A stretch of DNA of 64,000 nt from contig CM039128.1 of the NCBI GenBank assembly GCA_022036555.1, positions 2,418,049 to 2,482,048 of the forward strand, in the 5' to 3' direction. The translations under genes were made by a program, and so were the position numbers. The stretch's first letter is position 1. Each line of letters opens with the position of its first letter. The stretch comes from Microstegium vimineum. Its lineage: Eukaryota; Streptophyta; Magnoliopsida; Poales; Poaceae. A model generated the notes under the pieces. That model ran no database searches and was not told the origin of the DNA. It was given only the letters and a program-made list of their open reading frames with translations. Positions 46,860-59,396 of the stretch are shown piece by piece.

Positions 46860-49800
46860 ATGGCGATCGTGAGGACCGGACCCGGCGTCCGGGTCCCCAG
46901 ACTTGACGACGGTGAGGAGGCCTCGCCGGAGGCCACGGAGGACGAAGAGGAGGAGGAGGAGGAGGAGGAGGAGCGGGCCACGCCGTCGCAGGAGTCCGAG
47001 TCCGAGGCCGACGGCTTCTCCGCCGGCGGCGAGGACGATGAGGAGGACAACGGTGGCGGTGGAGGAGAGGAGCCAGAGGAGGTGGAGGAGGAAGAGGAGG
47101 ATGAGCCTGAGGAAGAGGAAGAGGACGAGCCGGACTCAGGGATGGGCTCCGACGAGCTGGACGTGGCTGAGCTCGGCGAGCCAAGCGCTGAGATGTGCCA
47201 GGTCGGGGAGCAGAGCGTGGCCGTGCCGCTGGAGCTCTACGACCTCTCCGCCGGCCTCGGCGACGTGCTCTCGCTCGACGCCTGGAACACCCTGCTCAGC
47301 GAGGACGAGCGGCTCGCCTCGCCGCCTTGCTGCCCGACATGGACCAGGAGACGTTTGCGCGCACACTCGTCGAGCTCCTCGCGGGGCAGAACTTCCACTT
47401 CGGGAGCCCGCTGACCACCCTCTTCGACCGCCTCAAGGGTGGGCTCTGCGACCCGAGGGTCAATCTGTACCGCCGTGGCGCCCGCTTCGCGGAGCGGCGC
47501 AAGCATTGCTACCGGCTGCAGAGCTACCACAACTCCATGGTGCGGGGACTCCGGGAGATCAAGGATTGCTGGAAGGGCCGCGAGGGATACAGCCTTGATG
47601 AGAGGCTGAGGATGTTGGACAAGTTGAAGGCGCAACAGCAGAGACAAGCTCTTGATGTGGCGAGACGAGCCGGATCGGAGACTGATTCCGAGAGCAGGGG
47701 GTCTGGGGAACAGGCCTTAGCTCGGCTCAAACATGATAAGAGTGGAGAGAAGAAGGCAGGGAAGTTAGTGAAGGAGAAGTCGAAGGGGCTGCTGCGAGTG
47801 GGTCCGCCGAAAGGAGTGGATGAGGAATACATGGGAGGGTCTGGCCGCGATGCTGTGTTGGCACTCTCTGAGCTTTCTCGTCAAGGTAATAATGTGGATG
47901 GGTCTGATTCAGGCGTGCATAGAGGGAAGCATCACAGGAGCATAGACGGCCTTTACTCGGAGGACCTAGGATATGAAAGGGATTCGTCAAGGTCTCGGTT
48001 TCCGAGGCTGCTGCCCAAGCTAGTGAAGAAGAAGGAATTGACTACGAGCTATGATGGCAATCTGTATGGAAATAACTACAGTGATAGCCATACTGCCTCT
48101 CCTTACTACTGTGGCAGGAATCCCAGTGCTAATCAGGGAGTCACCTTAGCAGCAGCATATGATCCTCCATATTTTGACACCAGAAGGAATGCAAGGTACT
48201 CGGAGAGAGACTGGGCACAAGGTGGAAAAGGTGTGCACACTAACGCTCTAATGGGTGATGAGATGAACTGGTTATCTGGTACCCACACTGGTAACTTAGA
48301 TGACTGGCAGAAGGGGCAGTCTGCAGGTGAGTACAGGAGCAGGAAAGATCAAGCTGGTTATGGTCCGAAGGTTAAGTCCTATAAAAGTATTGAGCAACAG
48401 GTTAATGATGCCCATGTTGGTTCTGACCCTAGAAGCAAGATATCACGAGCGAAGATGGCAGGTAAATCCAGTGCACAACTAGATAGGACTGGCCAGAAGC
48501 ACTCCAGGAGCAATGCTGTCTATGCTCAAAGTGAGGAGACAGAATCTGATTCATCGGAAAAGTTTGAAGATGGCGGGGAAGTGCATTATCTCGAACGGAA
48601 GACAGAGCGTCACCATTCTGGGTATCATAGACCAGCACATGGTGCCAAAAAGTCAAACAAGCTTGCTAAAGTGGTCAAAATGAACTATCCCACTGCTGAT
48701 GCAGATTTAGAACCCTCTCAAAGTAAAGGATTCAAAGGGAAGGTTTCAGAGACTGGTTATTTACGTGATGTCGATGTGATGATGACAGAACAGATTAGTG
48801 ATGTCATGAAACCTCCAGCAGCAAGTGGTGAAAGGAAACGGAAAGGGTTGGCAAAACTGGACATGCATGTTTATGATAACTCCGATCTGCATGAAGTCAA
48901 CGAAAATGCCATTGACTTGCCCAGGTTAGTGGAGAATGAAAGGCTTGCTAGTAGATCAGGCCATGCAATCCAAGATTCTAATGGTGATTATGGTGGCACT
49001 GAAAGAGTCAGCTCTAGCTCCAAAAAAGCAAAAGGAAGAGTTGAAGTTCCTAGCCTAGATGAGCATGGTGAGCATTTGTCATCTGGCCCAAAGGTTGCTG
49101 AGAACATTGGTGGATCCAAGAAGAAAAGCAAGAAGAAGCCAGAGAGCAGCACCACAGATGCAGTTATTATAGCAGAACCAGCTGCTACTATACCTGAAAA
49201 TAATGTGGTAGCTGTAGAGCCTGAGAAGCCTGAGAAGGTTGAGAAGCCCAAGAAGAAGTATGTACCAATAACACCAACGATCCATACTGGTTTTTCATTC
49301 TCTGTTGTACATCTTTTAACTGCCGTGAAGAAGGCTATGGTCACTCCTGCTGAGGATACTCCAGTGACAGTGAAGCAACCAGATGGAGAGGAGGGCAAAA
49401 AATGGTTCAACAGTGAAGAACACAGCAAAACACCTCATCAAGAACAAAGTACAACAGATCAAGCTGAACAGGTCCTTGAGGGTGCAAATGCCAGTGCTGC
49501 AGAACAGACTGTATCAATCAATACACCAGCGCTTACTGTTCAAGAGATTGTCAATCGAATTAGAACAAATCCTGGAGATCCTAGGATACTTGAAACACAG
49601 GAGCCCCTCCAGGATTTAGTTCGAGGAGTATTGAAGGTACTTTCATCTAGAACAGCACCTCTAGGTGCAAAGGGCTGGAAAGCATTAGTTGCCTACGAGA
49701 AGTCAAACAAAAGTTGGTTCTGGGTTGGTCCAGCACCTTCCGTTTCATCATATGATGATCCTGATGAAGAAACTTCTGCTGAAGCATGGAGTATACCGCA

Positions 49801-50869
49801 CAAGATGCTTGTGAAATTGGTTGATGCATTTTCAAATTGGCTGAAAAGTGGTCAGGAAACCCTTAAGCAGATAGGTTCCCTTCCACCACCTCCACCACCA
49901 AATCCTGCAAACTTGGATTTGAAGGAAAGATTCAAGGAGCTTAAAGCCCAAAAAAGTCTGAACACAATAAGCCCAAGCTCAGACGAAGCAAGGGCATATT
50001 TCCAGCGTGAGGAATTTTTGAGGTACTCAATACCTGATAGAGCATTTTGCTATACTGCTGCTGATGGGGAGAAGTCTATAGTTGCACCCTTGAGAAGGGG
50101 AGGTGGAAAGCCAACGGCAAAAGCCAGGGGTCACCCCATGCTCTTACCTGATCGACCACCACATGTCACTATCCTCTGTCTTGTAAGAGATGCTGCGTCT
50201 AGATTGCCTGCAAGAACTGGAACTAGGGCCGATGTCTGCACACTACTCAGAGATTCACAATACCTAAACCATGAAGAAGCCAATAAAGAGGCTGCAATTA
50301 ATCAAGTCGTCAGTGGAGCTCTCGATCGCTTGCATTATGAACGTGACCCTTGTGTACTATATGATAATGACAAAAAATTGTGGACCTATCTGCACAGGGG
50401 CAGAGAGGAGGAAGATTTTGAGGATGATGGAACATCATCTACAAAGAAGTGGAAGAGACCAAGGAGGGATGTCTCTGATCTTGCAGAGCCAGGAGCAAAC
50501 GATGATATTGATGACGATGGCACTGGCACCCCTACAGAAAGCAATGCAAAAAAACAAAAGACGGACCATGAAGATACATTGTCAGGAGAAGCTAACGACG
50601 AGGGAAATCATCCAACTGAGAATCCATCTTCTGGTGGTCTGGAAGGTGATCCTGATCTTAATGTCGTTCCATCATCAAAAAATTATGAAGAATCAGGTGG
50701 AGTTGTTTACATTGATGCAAGACCAGATGATGGTGGCTCGAATTCAACAGATGCAAAACCAGGCAGCAGGGCTGATGACAATACAGCAAGTTGGCAGTCA
50801 CTCCCAGAACAGAATAAAACCAATACGGCGCTACCTGAGAACACCAGTGTGGATGCTACCCTACCATGA
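46860..50869 (+). CDS. NFRKB: NFRKB-like protein (INO80 chromatin-remodelling complex-associated), frame broken by a one-base deletion
   Basis: Start ATG 46860, the first ATG after the 5' UTR intron; stop TGA 50867-50869. The coding length is one base short of 1,337 codons, so the intended product is about 1,336 residues from a single coding exon. An acidic Glu-rich N-terminus is followed by a DEUBAD-like domain at about 120-230 (VPLELYDLSAGLGDVLSLDA, then LPDMDQETF, then NFHFGSPL). A long Ser/Lys-rich disordered region comes next. A winged-helix-like NFRKB region begins near residue 805 (HTGFSFSVVHLL). A conserved C-terminal block contains HVTILCLVRDAASRLPARTG, and an acidic tail follows. 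Animal NFRKB joins INO80 and binds the deubiquitinase UCH37; plant relatives are nuclear. After CTC at 47313-47315 one C appears missing, and the literal frame stops at 47414 after 184 residues. Confidence 0.88.
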
Positions 50870-52483
50870 ATAAGAAGATATCATGGTTCAATCATCTAGA
50901 AATGTGTTGAAGGTCAGCATAGGTAATTTCTGCAGATACCATATTTCATCTGTGTCATTCTTATTGCTACAGTTGGCTAGTGTTAGAAGAATTTGTTTCA
51001 ATTTTAGTGTTGTTTCTCTTTCCATCTAAGGTGCATTAATGTAAACTAGAAATGCTAAGATGGGTTTTCAGCACAGCTCAGGCCGTGCTTATATTCTCTA
51101 ATTCATCATATAGTGTTGCTTGGAGCAGCCATTGAGTCTTCATGTCCCAGTCATAGATCATTTAATTCCCTGCAAAGAGATGTTTATGTGTTCCAAATGA
51201 TAATTTACAAATAGCTCATGATACTAGATATCAAACGAGGAAATGACTTTTCCAGTAGCATCCATCCCTGTTTCAGCAAATATTCTGAATTTATGATAAC
51301 CACATTTGTTTTCTGACCATTGGATAGCACAAACCCTGCTGTCCCTTCATCCATGAACCGCATTGTGACGGCTACTTCTTTGTTTTGCAGGATAGAAGAT
51401 GGCATTCATTTTCTTGTTGCTATTATACATATATGCACCTGGGACACCATAGCAGAAACTGCTGTATGAGGCCTTGATTCCGCCAAAACCGATCTTTTGT
51501 AGTAGAGATATAGCTTGTACATTCTTGCCATACTTTAAATGGGCTCCTGTAGTTTACTTTTTTTTCCCTAGTGGTGCTACTGCTGCTGCAGCAGATGTGA
51601 CACTTCTAATCTTAAAGTTATTAGGCATTTCATGTGGTATGTGTGTTCATGTTTGGATGAAATGAAATGGCGCTGTCGACAATGGATGATTTGTTCCGTT
51701 TAGAGGCTGCTGCTACCGTGAATTCTGGTGTCTGATGCTTTGTTGCGAGCCTGCTTATGCCCTTGAAGCAGCAGGTAGTGTCCAGCCAAGCGGCCACAGC
51801 CGTCTGATGAGTGTGGTTTACACACGAGTGCAAATGTGTAAAGGTGAATAACAGCTAACAGGTGCTAGTGTAATAAATAAATCGTGATAAAGTTTTACAA
51901 TTATGTATAAAAAAAGGTCAACGTAGCATTTATTTATACGCTTCACCATTCACACATTTACACATTTTTTGTTAGTATATCACGGCAACCATACTACATG
52001 ACTACTGTATTGACTAACGCCATCTGGTACTAATACGTATCCTAAAACAAGAGTTGGACTAACACGTATCCTAAAACAAAAGGTTGAAGAAATAACTGAT
52101 TAATCCTGAGGACTTTAGGGCAGACAGGCTAACACCAACTGGTGGCCAGCGTATATTTACCCTGTTCGTTTGAACTTATTAGCCTTGCTGAGCCATGATA
52201 GTGTTTGTGTTTTTTTTCTCATAAAACAATATTAACCAGCTTATCGACTGCAGAAACCATTAGCCCAATAGCCGGATTACAACAGATTCAATGATGCGAT
52301 ATATATGAATATGACTCACTATACTTACAAGTAGACCGCCCTAAGAACAAACAAACATCAACCAAACAAACAGCAGTTAACCAATACCACTATCAATACC
52401 AATATGGAAAAGGTAAATCTAAACACATGCCTTTCTTCTTCCTCTTTATCTTTTTACAAGCTTTTGGTAAATCTAATTTCTTC
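50870..52483. other. Convergent intergenic region: NFRKB 3' UTR and kinesin-5 3' UTR
   Basis: The first few hundred bases are probably the NFRKB 3' UTR. A minus-strand open piece at 51205-51405 (VAVTMRFMDEGTAGFVLSNG) is not recognised and may be chance or an exon relic. The rest is AT-rich, with the kinesin 3' UTR just right of about 52.4 kb. Confidence 0.4.
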
Positions 52484-55400
52484 CTATGAGAGGAGAGGAA
52501 TTCTTGAATCGACGACTGTTGGTTCCTGAGCCGCCTCTGGCAAATGTCTTGTGTCTCCATTTGCCTGCTTCAAGCTCCCCCTCGACTCTCGGAACGACTT
52601 GAGAAGCTCGTTGTAGTCTGGTGTTCGCAGCTCCTCTATTGACTCCACACTTGGCAGATCGATCTGCCTTCTCCTTGGCGTCGAACACGACGGTTCATCC
52701 ACCTGTTCAATTCCAAGGTGCAGTAGTGGCGATTTCATCAGTCAGAGACATTTTCTTTAAAAACCTGTTAGCTTTTTCATGACTGCTCACCAGATACTCT
52801 TCCTCAAGGCATTTCCCGGCGTTTTCACTGATCTCCACAACCTTGTGGTGATGTTCACCCTTCAGCTCCCTCATCTCCCGTGGCACGGCGTAAGAATCGC
52901 ACCAATGTTTGCACATGCGTCATGGTCAAGCTTCAGCGAGCCTGAAATGGCAGGAATGGGTTGTAAGAAAAAGGAAGTTGTTCATGCTATGCTATGGTAT
53001 GCACTTAGGTGAGAGCGTGAGGCCAAGTTTCAGAGTGTGGTCTTACTGTCAATTGAAGAGAGGAGAGCCTTGTTTGCAACATCTATATCTTCAAGAGTTG
53101 ACGATGCAGCAGAAGACAATTTGGAACGCAGTACTTGGTTGGCCTCTGTACCGGTCCTGTTATACACACAAGCACTTCAACAAATACTCGTTGCCTACCA
53201 TTCATTTCAAACAGAGAATTTTTTTATTGCTACCTGACTATAGAATCTACAGATCCCGCATTTCCTTTGCCAAGGCTGAATAGAGAATCCTCCGCATTCT
53301 TCCATTGTTGTGCACCCAGTGTAGTCTTCGCCTTGCTGAAATAAATTTCCAAGTGAAGGTATAAAATTTAAGAACATCCACGTTTTTAACCAGAAGGAAC
53401 CACCATCACATGATGCTGTACTGACCATTCTACAAGCACTTCGGCCAAGCAAGACCTTCCACTGTCAACTGCAGTGGTATCCTCAATATAATTCTTCTCT
53501 GTTTCTTCCATGTAAAAGCCCCACTTTTCCCGCACAGATGAGGTGAAGTCCTGAGCTGTCGAGATTTCTTTCTGCAGGTGACTTGTTCTGTTTACCGCGC
53601 TCTCTCGAAGGCTACCTACTGCTGTTTGGACCTGCAATACATGCTCATGATGAACAGTGCGTAGCAGGGGGTGTGATAGTTCTGATCATCTTTTACTTGA
53701 TTACATTAATCAGATGGGTACAAAACAAAGTTTAAACTGCTGAAACAATTGAAAATCCTTACCAGCTTCTTTTTCCGTGCATTGGAACTTGCAAGCATCT
53801 CTGCCACCTTCTCTAGAAGTTGTTTTTCTTCATTAGCTGCACACTCCTGTTAAAAATATCAAATTATGCTATTTGTGATATCATAACATACAGTGAACTG
53901 CATAAAGTTTGTGCAATAAGCACCTCAAATTTCTTTTCAAGGTCAAGAAGTTGCTGATCTTGCACGCTTTGTGTGTCTTCCAAAATACTGGTGAGCTTAG
54001 ATGCATGGACATCTAGTGAGTGGAAGAAACCAGCAGTGATCTTTGAGATGGACCGTGATGCCTCCACAGCTCTCAGGTGTCCCTGTACCCAACAACAAAA
54101 GTTACAACACAAAGCAGCTTAGGAGAACAGAAAATGATTTTATGCTTCGACAAAGATGCAGACCTCCCTTTGCTTCTTTGCAAAATGGGCTAGTCTCTCT
54201 TCTTGTTTCGATAGGCTGCACTGAAGCTCATTTAACAAGTTATCTGCTTCCGAAGCAATTCCTCCAAAACACTTCAAACAGAAATAAGCAATCAGAAATG
54301 TTGCAAAATCCACTGCATTCACATTAGGCCAACTGAAATGAACTTACTTTCTCAAGGGCTGACGTATGTGATTGTATTTGTGAATTTAATCTCTCAAATG
54401 TTGTCCGCGAATTCATGTCAATTTCACCTGCTAAATCATCCAAAGCAGTGATACCGGAACCATGCAAGACTTTGAGCTTTTGTGCACTCTCTCTTAGCGC
54501 TTGTGCAGCCTAAACATGGATAACTGGTACATATCAATAAATACTCTTGCATAGCATTTCAGACAAAACTAAGGCAGTGAAAAACTTAAGAGACTCAATT
54601 ACCTCATCTTTTGAAGACACAAAGGATTGCATATCATGTTCCATTTCATTAAGGTGGTCCTCTTGTTGCATGACAGAACTGGATACAGTTTTATGCAGGA
54701 CATCTAGCTGATGGGTCAGTTGAGACCTAAATCTCTGCACTATCGACATGTTCCCATCTTCTATCCTGTCTTTGCGCTCTGCAAGTAGTGAAGAATAGTG
54801 TCCACTGAAGTGAGGCCAAGTCCATAACAGCCACAAAGAAGGGGTGATCCCGTTAAGATCCCTGGTATTAATAAATCTTAATAAATAGTTAAGATCCCTA
54901 ACCTATTTTGGAGAATAGCCCAGAAACATCTGCCGCTGCATTTTCTAGCTCCGCACGAAGGTTATATGCACAGTCTACTAGTGATTTTTCTGTGGAGAAA
55001 ACATAAGTACTTGTTATTGAATGAACGGCAAAACCAATAAACAGGCATAGGACTGATTAATTGAAACCAAGCATTGAGGAGCCAAGAAACCCCTGAAAGG
55101 TAATAAATTTTATATCAACTGAATAGTTAAATTTACCAAAAAGAACACAGAAACATGCGATTAATATGATAAGCCTCAAATCTTGCAAGAATTTGTGATC
55201 ACAACAAACCTGATTTCAGAAGGTTAAATATGACATATTCCTTTTCTTTAATAGTAGACTTTGCTTCATTGTATTTTTCTTCTAGATCATGCAGAGCACT
55301 CTTGGTGTCCTCCAGATCTTTCTACAATCAAGAGGCAAGACTGAAGTGATAAGTAAAAAATTTGCTAAGACTGTAAAACCAGATGACTCAGACTGGAAGG

Positions 55401-57776
55401 ATACCTGAGTCTTTCCAAGTTTTTCACCCAACTCTGCACTCAAACGTTGTTCAGCATCGTAAAGCTCTTTTAGTTCAACTAATTGCTGATCACAGATTTG
55501 GCAAAAAAAATTACATATCAGTCATTAAAGACACAATCATTTGTTTTCAAATGCTCAAGACAACTAACCTTATCCCTAGCCTCAAGATCAGCTCCCAGTC
55601 GTTCAATTTTCTCTGTCATGGCCTAAGTGACAAAGATAATTTGAAAAAGATGAGATGATGATGCACAAAATAAAGCTAGGTTGAACAAAATCAAATATGG
55701 GTTTATTGGAAAATCAAGATAAACCTTTTTCTCAGCTTCTTCTTGGAGGTAGCGCTCTCTTGGAATATATATACCGTTCTTCTCTCTTGCAGCAAACACC
55801 TCTGGAGACATACAGGTAGACCAGATGAATACAACATGTGTGATCCTTATCGTTCCAAGTTACAAAAATTAGCAAGAAGAACCTTGTTTGAGGCGGTCAA
55901 TTTCATAGTACAAATCCTTGATCATAGCAGACTTCATCATCCTTTGATTTACCTGAATTTTACATAAGGCCAAGTTAGCCTACAGCAACTAATTGTGAAC
56001 TTTGTACTGTACAAAATAACGAAATATCAGTATGACTGACTCATCCAAACAAATAAAAAAGAATAAATAAAACCTCTGGCTTGTTCTTGATATTTTTTGC
56101 ACGGTGTGCATAATCAAGTGTGCTCAATGTCTCTTCCAAGCAATATACTGAAGGTGATATTGTAGCAATAATGCAAGTCTTTGTTTTCCCTCCCAAAGAA
56201 TCTCTCAGCAACCTTGTCAGTTTACTATCCCTGAAACAAATAGATACACATAAATCGTCATTGAGCATTGTGTTACTAAAATCAAAGCTGTCAATGGCCT
56301 TTCTTAGGGTTACCTGTACGGGACATGTCCAGAGTGCTCTACTAGAGCATTAATAACACGACCAAGCGTGAGCAAACTCTTGTTGATCTCTCCAGCCTCT
56401 CTCGCTCTGCCCTGCAATGTAAATTCAATGTTAAAAGTACTTTATTAAATTTGAAAGATTCGAGAGAAGAATTTGATATTTTTTTATCTGTAATTGCACA
56501 TTTAGGAGTTACTCACATCTCTAGCACCTGATCGTGATATATTTTCTGAACCAGCTAGATCAACAAGATTAAGCTTCCCAATTTTGATCATCTCCTCACC
56601 CTCATGAGTGAGTTCCTTAATGTGAATTGTGATGGAGAATATAGAGTGTGACCTACTACTTTGCTTGTTCAGCAATGTTTCTGCAGTACGCCTCTTTGCA
56701 GAACCTTTGTCAAGAATCTTGTAGATTTCGCCAGCTGAATACACGACTTCTTCTTCAAGTCCTCTCACAAAAACAAACCCCTTTCCATCTTCCATAAGGG
56801 CAATGGGTTTTTTTGTCTTGTCCTCAGGAACAGGGAATTTTGGTTCTTCAGGTGCCAACAGATCACTGATTTCTTCATTGTAAAGCTCAAGAAAGGTGAC
56901 TTTCATGCTATACTCTGCGCACTGAGACTCGAGAATGTCAAAGATTTGCCTTACAGCCCTTGGGATAACACCAGCATCAGTTGGAAGTTCGCCGTTCTAG
57001 ACATTGGAAGAACCAGTTAACAATTTAAATGCAGACCCAAGCTACACCTTCAGATTATATGCATAACAAAATATTTACCTTGGTCTTTCTAGTCCCACCT
57101 CCCTCCATTGTGTAAGTTTTCCCAGTACCAGTTTGCCCATAAGCAAAAATAGTACAATTATAGCCTTCAAGGACCTCATTTACTATCGGCGAGATGGATT
57201 GTTCAAACAAATCTTTCTGCTTGGATAATGGGCCAAAAACCTACTCAAAACGAAATACTAGTTAACTAAATCTGAGTCAAAACACACAGACATGAAGTAA
57301 ACAAGACAAGGTAAATTCGAAGTATGAAAGAAACAATCAAGTAATTGTTCAACAGAAAGTGACAGTACAAGGTGAACTAATACCTTATCGAATGCAAATG
57401 TACGATCAATCTGCTTATTGGCAATAATTTGAGTGGCAGCAACTTCCCGGCGACGCTCATTGCACGAAATAACCACAGGAGTATTCGACTTTGTTTCTTC
57501 ATCACTCAAGGGCCTGAATGAATGAAATCACACATTGTGATAACAAAAACAAAGTTAGAAGGAACTTTTAAGCTTGAACTACGTACTGAGCCCTCTCCAC
57601 CTGCATCTTAGAATGACTTGCACATTGACTCCTTTCTCCCTGTCACCTTTTGAGATGGTGTTACTATTGGTGGTGTTTGTGCTGCCATTGGCCTCCCCCG
57701 ATCTCAATTCTCTTCCAGACTTCTCAGTCGACCTTGGCGATGGCGACGGAGGGCAATTCTTCTTGTCCATCTCCAA
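52484..57776 (-). CDS. KIN5: Kinesin-5 (BimC/Eg5-type) motor protein, 22 exons, one-base deletion near the C-terminus
   Basis: Exons (high to low): 57776-57601, 57513-57384, 57240-57079, 56996-56517, 56411-56314, 56230-56074, 55952-55883, 55801-55725, 55622-55569, 55485-55405, 55321-55210, 54989-54903, 54778-54603, 54509-54348, 54271-54164, 54082-53924, 53846-53763, 53631-53426, 53335-53234, 53156-53047, 52941-52791, 52702-52484; all introns are GT-AG. They total 3,161 bases, one short of 1,054 codons (about 1,053 residues, normal for the family). The motor domain has the P-loop GQTGTGKT at 137-144, switch I NKQSSRSH at 266-273 and switch II DLAGSE at 302-307. A long coiled coil follows, then a BimC box around [11 protein letters not shown]. 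Kinesin-5 tetramers slide antiparallel spindle microtubules. A base is missing near 52877-52879, so the literal frame stops after about 953 residues, losing the BimC box. Confidence 0.93.
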
Positions 57777-58710
57777 TTCCTCTGAACAGCCCCACCAATA
57801 TCAAATGCTGCGTTGAAGCTGAATTCTTGAAATGCAATTGCCAAATCCTCCAACAGCTGAACTGGAAACAAAGCCAGACAACTAGCAGCTGGCGTATCAG
57901 AATTAAAGACAGTCAATTGGGTGTCGCCTAGATCAGACGAGCAGCATGAAGAGCCAAAGAAATGCCGGCCACTAGGACCAAATGCAGAACAGACAACAGC
58001 ATCGAGACAAACGATATACAGATGTAAATCTTGGAGAAACCCCCAATGAGATCTTCAATGGAGGAAACCGAAGCAAATTAAGATACAATTGCAGCTGTTT
58101 AGCAGATCAAAATGAGATCTTTCGCGCTCTACAGAAGGAAAAAAATATGCCCAGAGGATTGGAATCCTAAACAGAGAAACAAGGAGGCGACACGATATAG
58201 AGAGACAATCTGCGAGCACTTCAGAAATCCAATCCAACAAGAGCTCGGAGAAAAATGGTATCTGTGGCTGCTTAATTAGCTGCCGAAATCATGCCGAAAA
58301 AACCTCAGACAGAGCATCAAAGTGAGATCTTTCTCGCAGGAAGCCGCATGAAACCCACTCCATAAATATCAATACCAGATGATGAAAAAGAAGATAAAAA
58401 CGTAGTGGCTCTAAAAACACAATCAGAGAGACGAATCAAGAAGCAGGGAGGAGGGAGTACTCACGCTGTCCCTCTGCTCCCACACGCAGGCAGACCACGG
58501 AATCCTAGCACGTTGCAATGCGATCCAAAACGCCTGCGGGAGTAGGAGATGGGTCTAGGACTAGGAGCAGGAGCAGGAGCAGGAGAGCAGTAGGTAGGGG
58601 GCAGCGGCAATGGCGATGGCGAGATCCAGGGAGCAGGCCCCCTGAGCTGCTGCAGCGCGGTGACTTCTAGAACAGCTAGCTCGTGGTCTCTATCAATGGC
58701 CTCCTCCACC
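57777..58710 (-). promoter_or_regulatory. Kinesin-5 5' UTR with intron, and promoter-proximal region
   Basis: On the minus strand a donor GTGAGTACTCC at about 58464 follows GGGAGCAGAGGGACAGC, which looks like the first, non-coding exon. Its intron would end shortly before the ATG at 57776. GC-rich sequence at 58.45-58.70 kb fits a first exon or core promoter. Exact ends are not determined. Confidence 0.5.
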
Positions 58711-59143
58711 TTTTCCCTTTTTATCTTTACCTTTTGTTTGGAGGCAGCTCAATTCGTAATACTGACGCGCTCGATCTTTCAACCTCTATGTTTGTTTAAG
58801 CCGTCATGAGGAGCGAAAAACAGGTTATTTGCTGCCGTTACAGTAAGATTTTTTAATTTAATTTTAAGTTACTGTCTACTCTACTGTTAAAGACTTTAAT
58901 TTAAAGCGCGCTGTTAAAGGATTTTGGTTTCATGCAGGTGGCGTTTTCGTTCTTTCTATTCACTTAAGCTCACTGCCTCTGTTTTTCAAGAATGGGAGTG
59001 AGTGAGACATCAAAATACCAAAAAACTGAAAATTGGGTAAGAATTGGTTGAAATCTCTAAATCATGACGGAAATTTTTTTTCTCAGGGCTGGGATTCATC
59101 ACTTTTATTTTATGCATTTTATGCGCGATCGAGCAATTGTCTA
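58711..59143. other. Spacer upstream of kinesin-5
   Basis: AT-rich, no gene; probable promoter region of the minus-strand kinesin gene. Confidence 0.4.
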
Positions 59144-59396
59144 CTCTATCCGTCCTAAAATAGAAGTCTCATTTTCTGAGAAGTCAACTTTTTAAAACTT
59201 TAACTAATTATATATAATATAATATTTATAATATATAATTAGTATCATTAGATAATTTGTTAAATATATTTTTATAATAAATTTATTTAGAGATATAAAT
59301 ATTGTAAGTATTTTTTAAAAACTAATCAAATTTGAGAAAAGTTAGCCTGCACATATTTTATAACGTCATATGTTATATGACATATGACGGAGGGAG
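59144..59396. mobile_element. Stowaway-like MITE (253 bp)
   Basis: Left CTCTATCCGTCCTAAAATAG and right CATATGACGGAGGGAG are inverted, TA at 59142-59143 and 59397-59398; the interior is AT-rich. It lies about 0.7 kb upstream of the kinesin-5 first exon. Confidence 0.8.
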
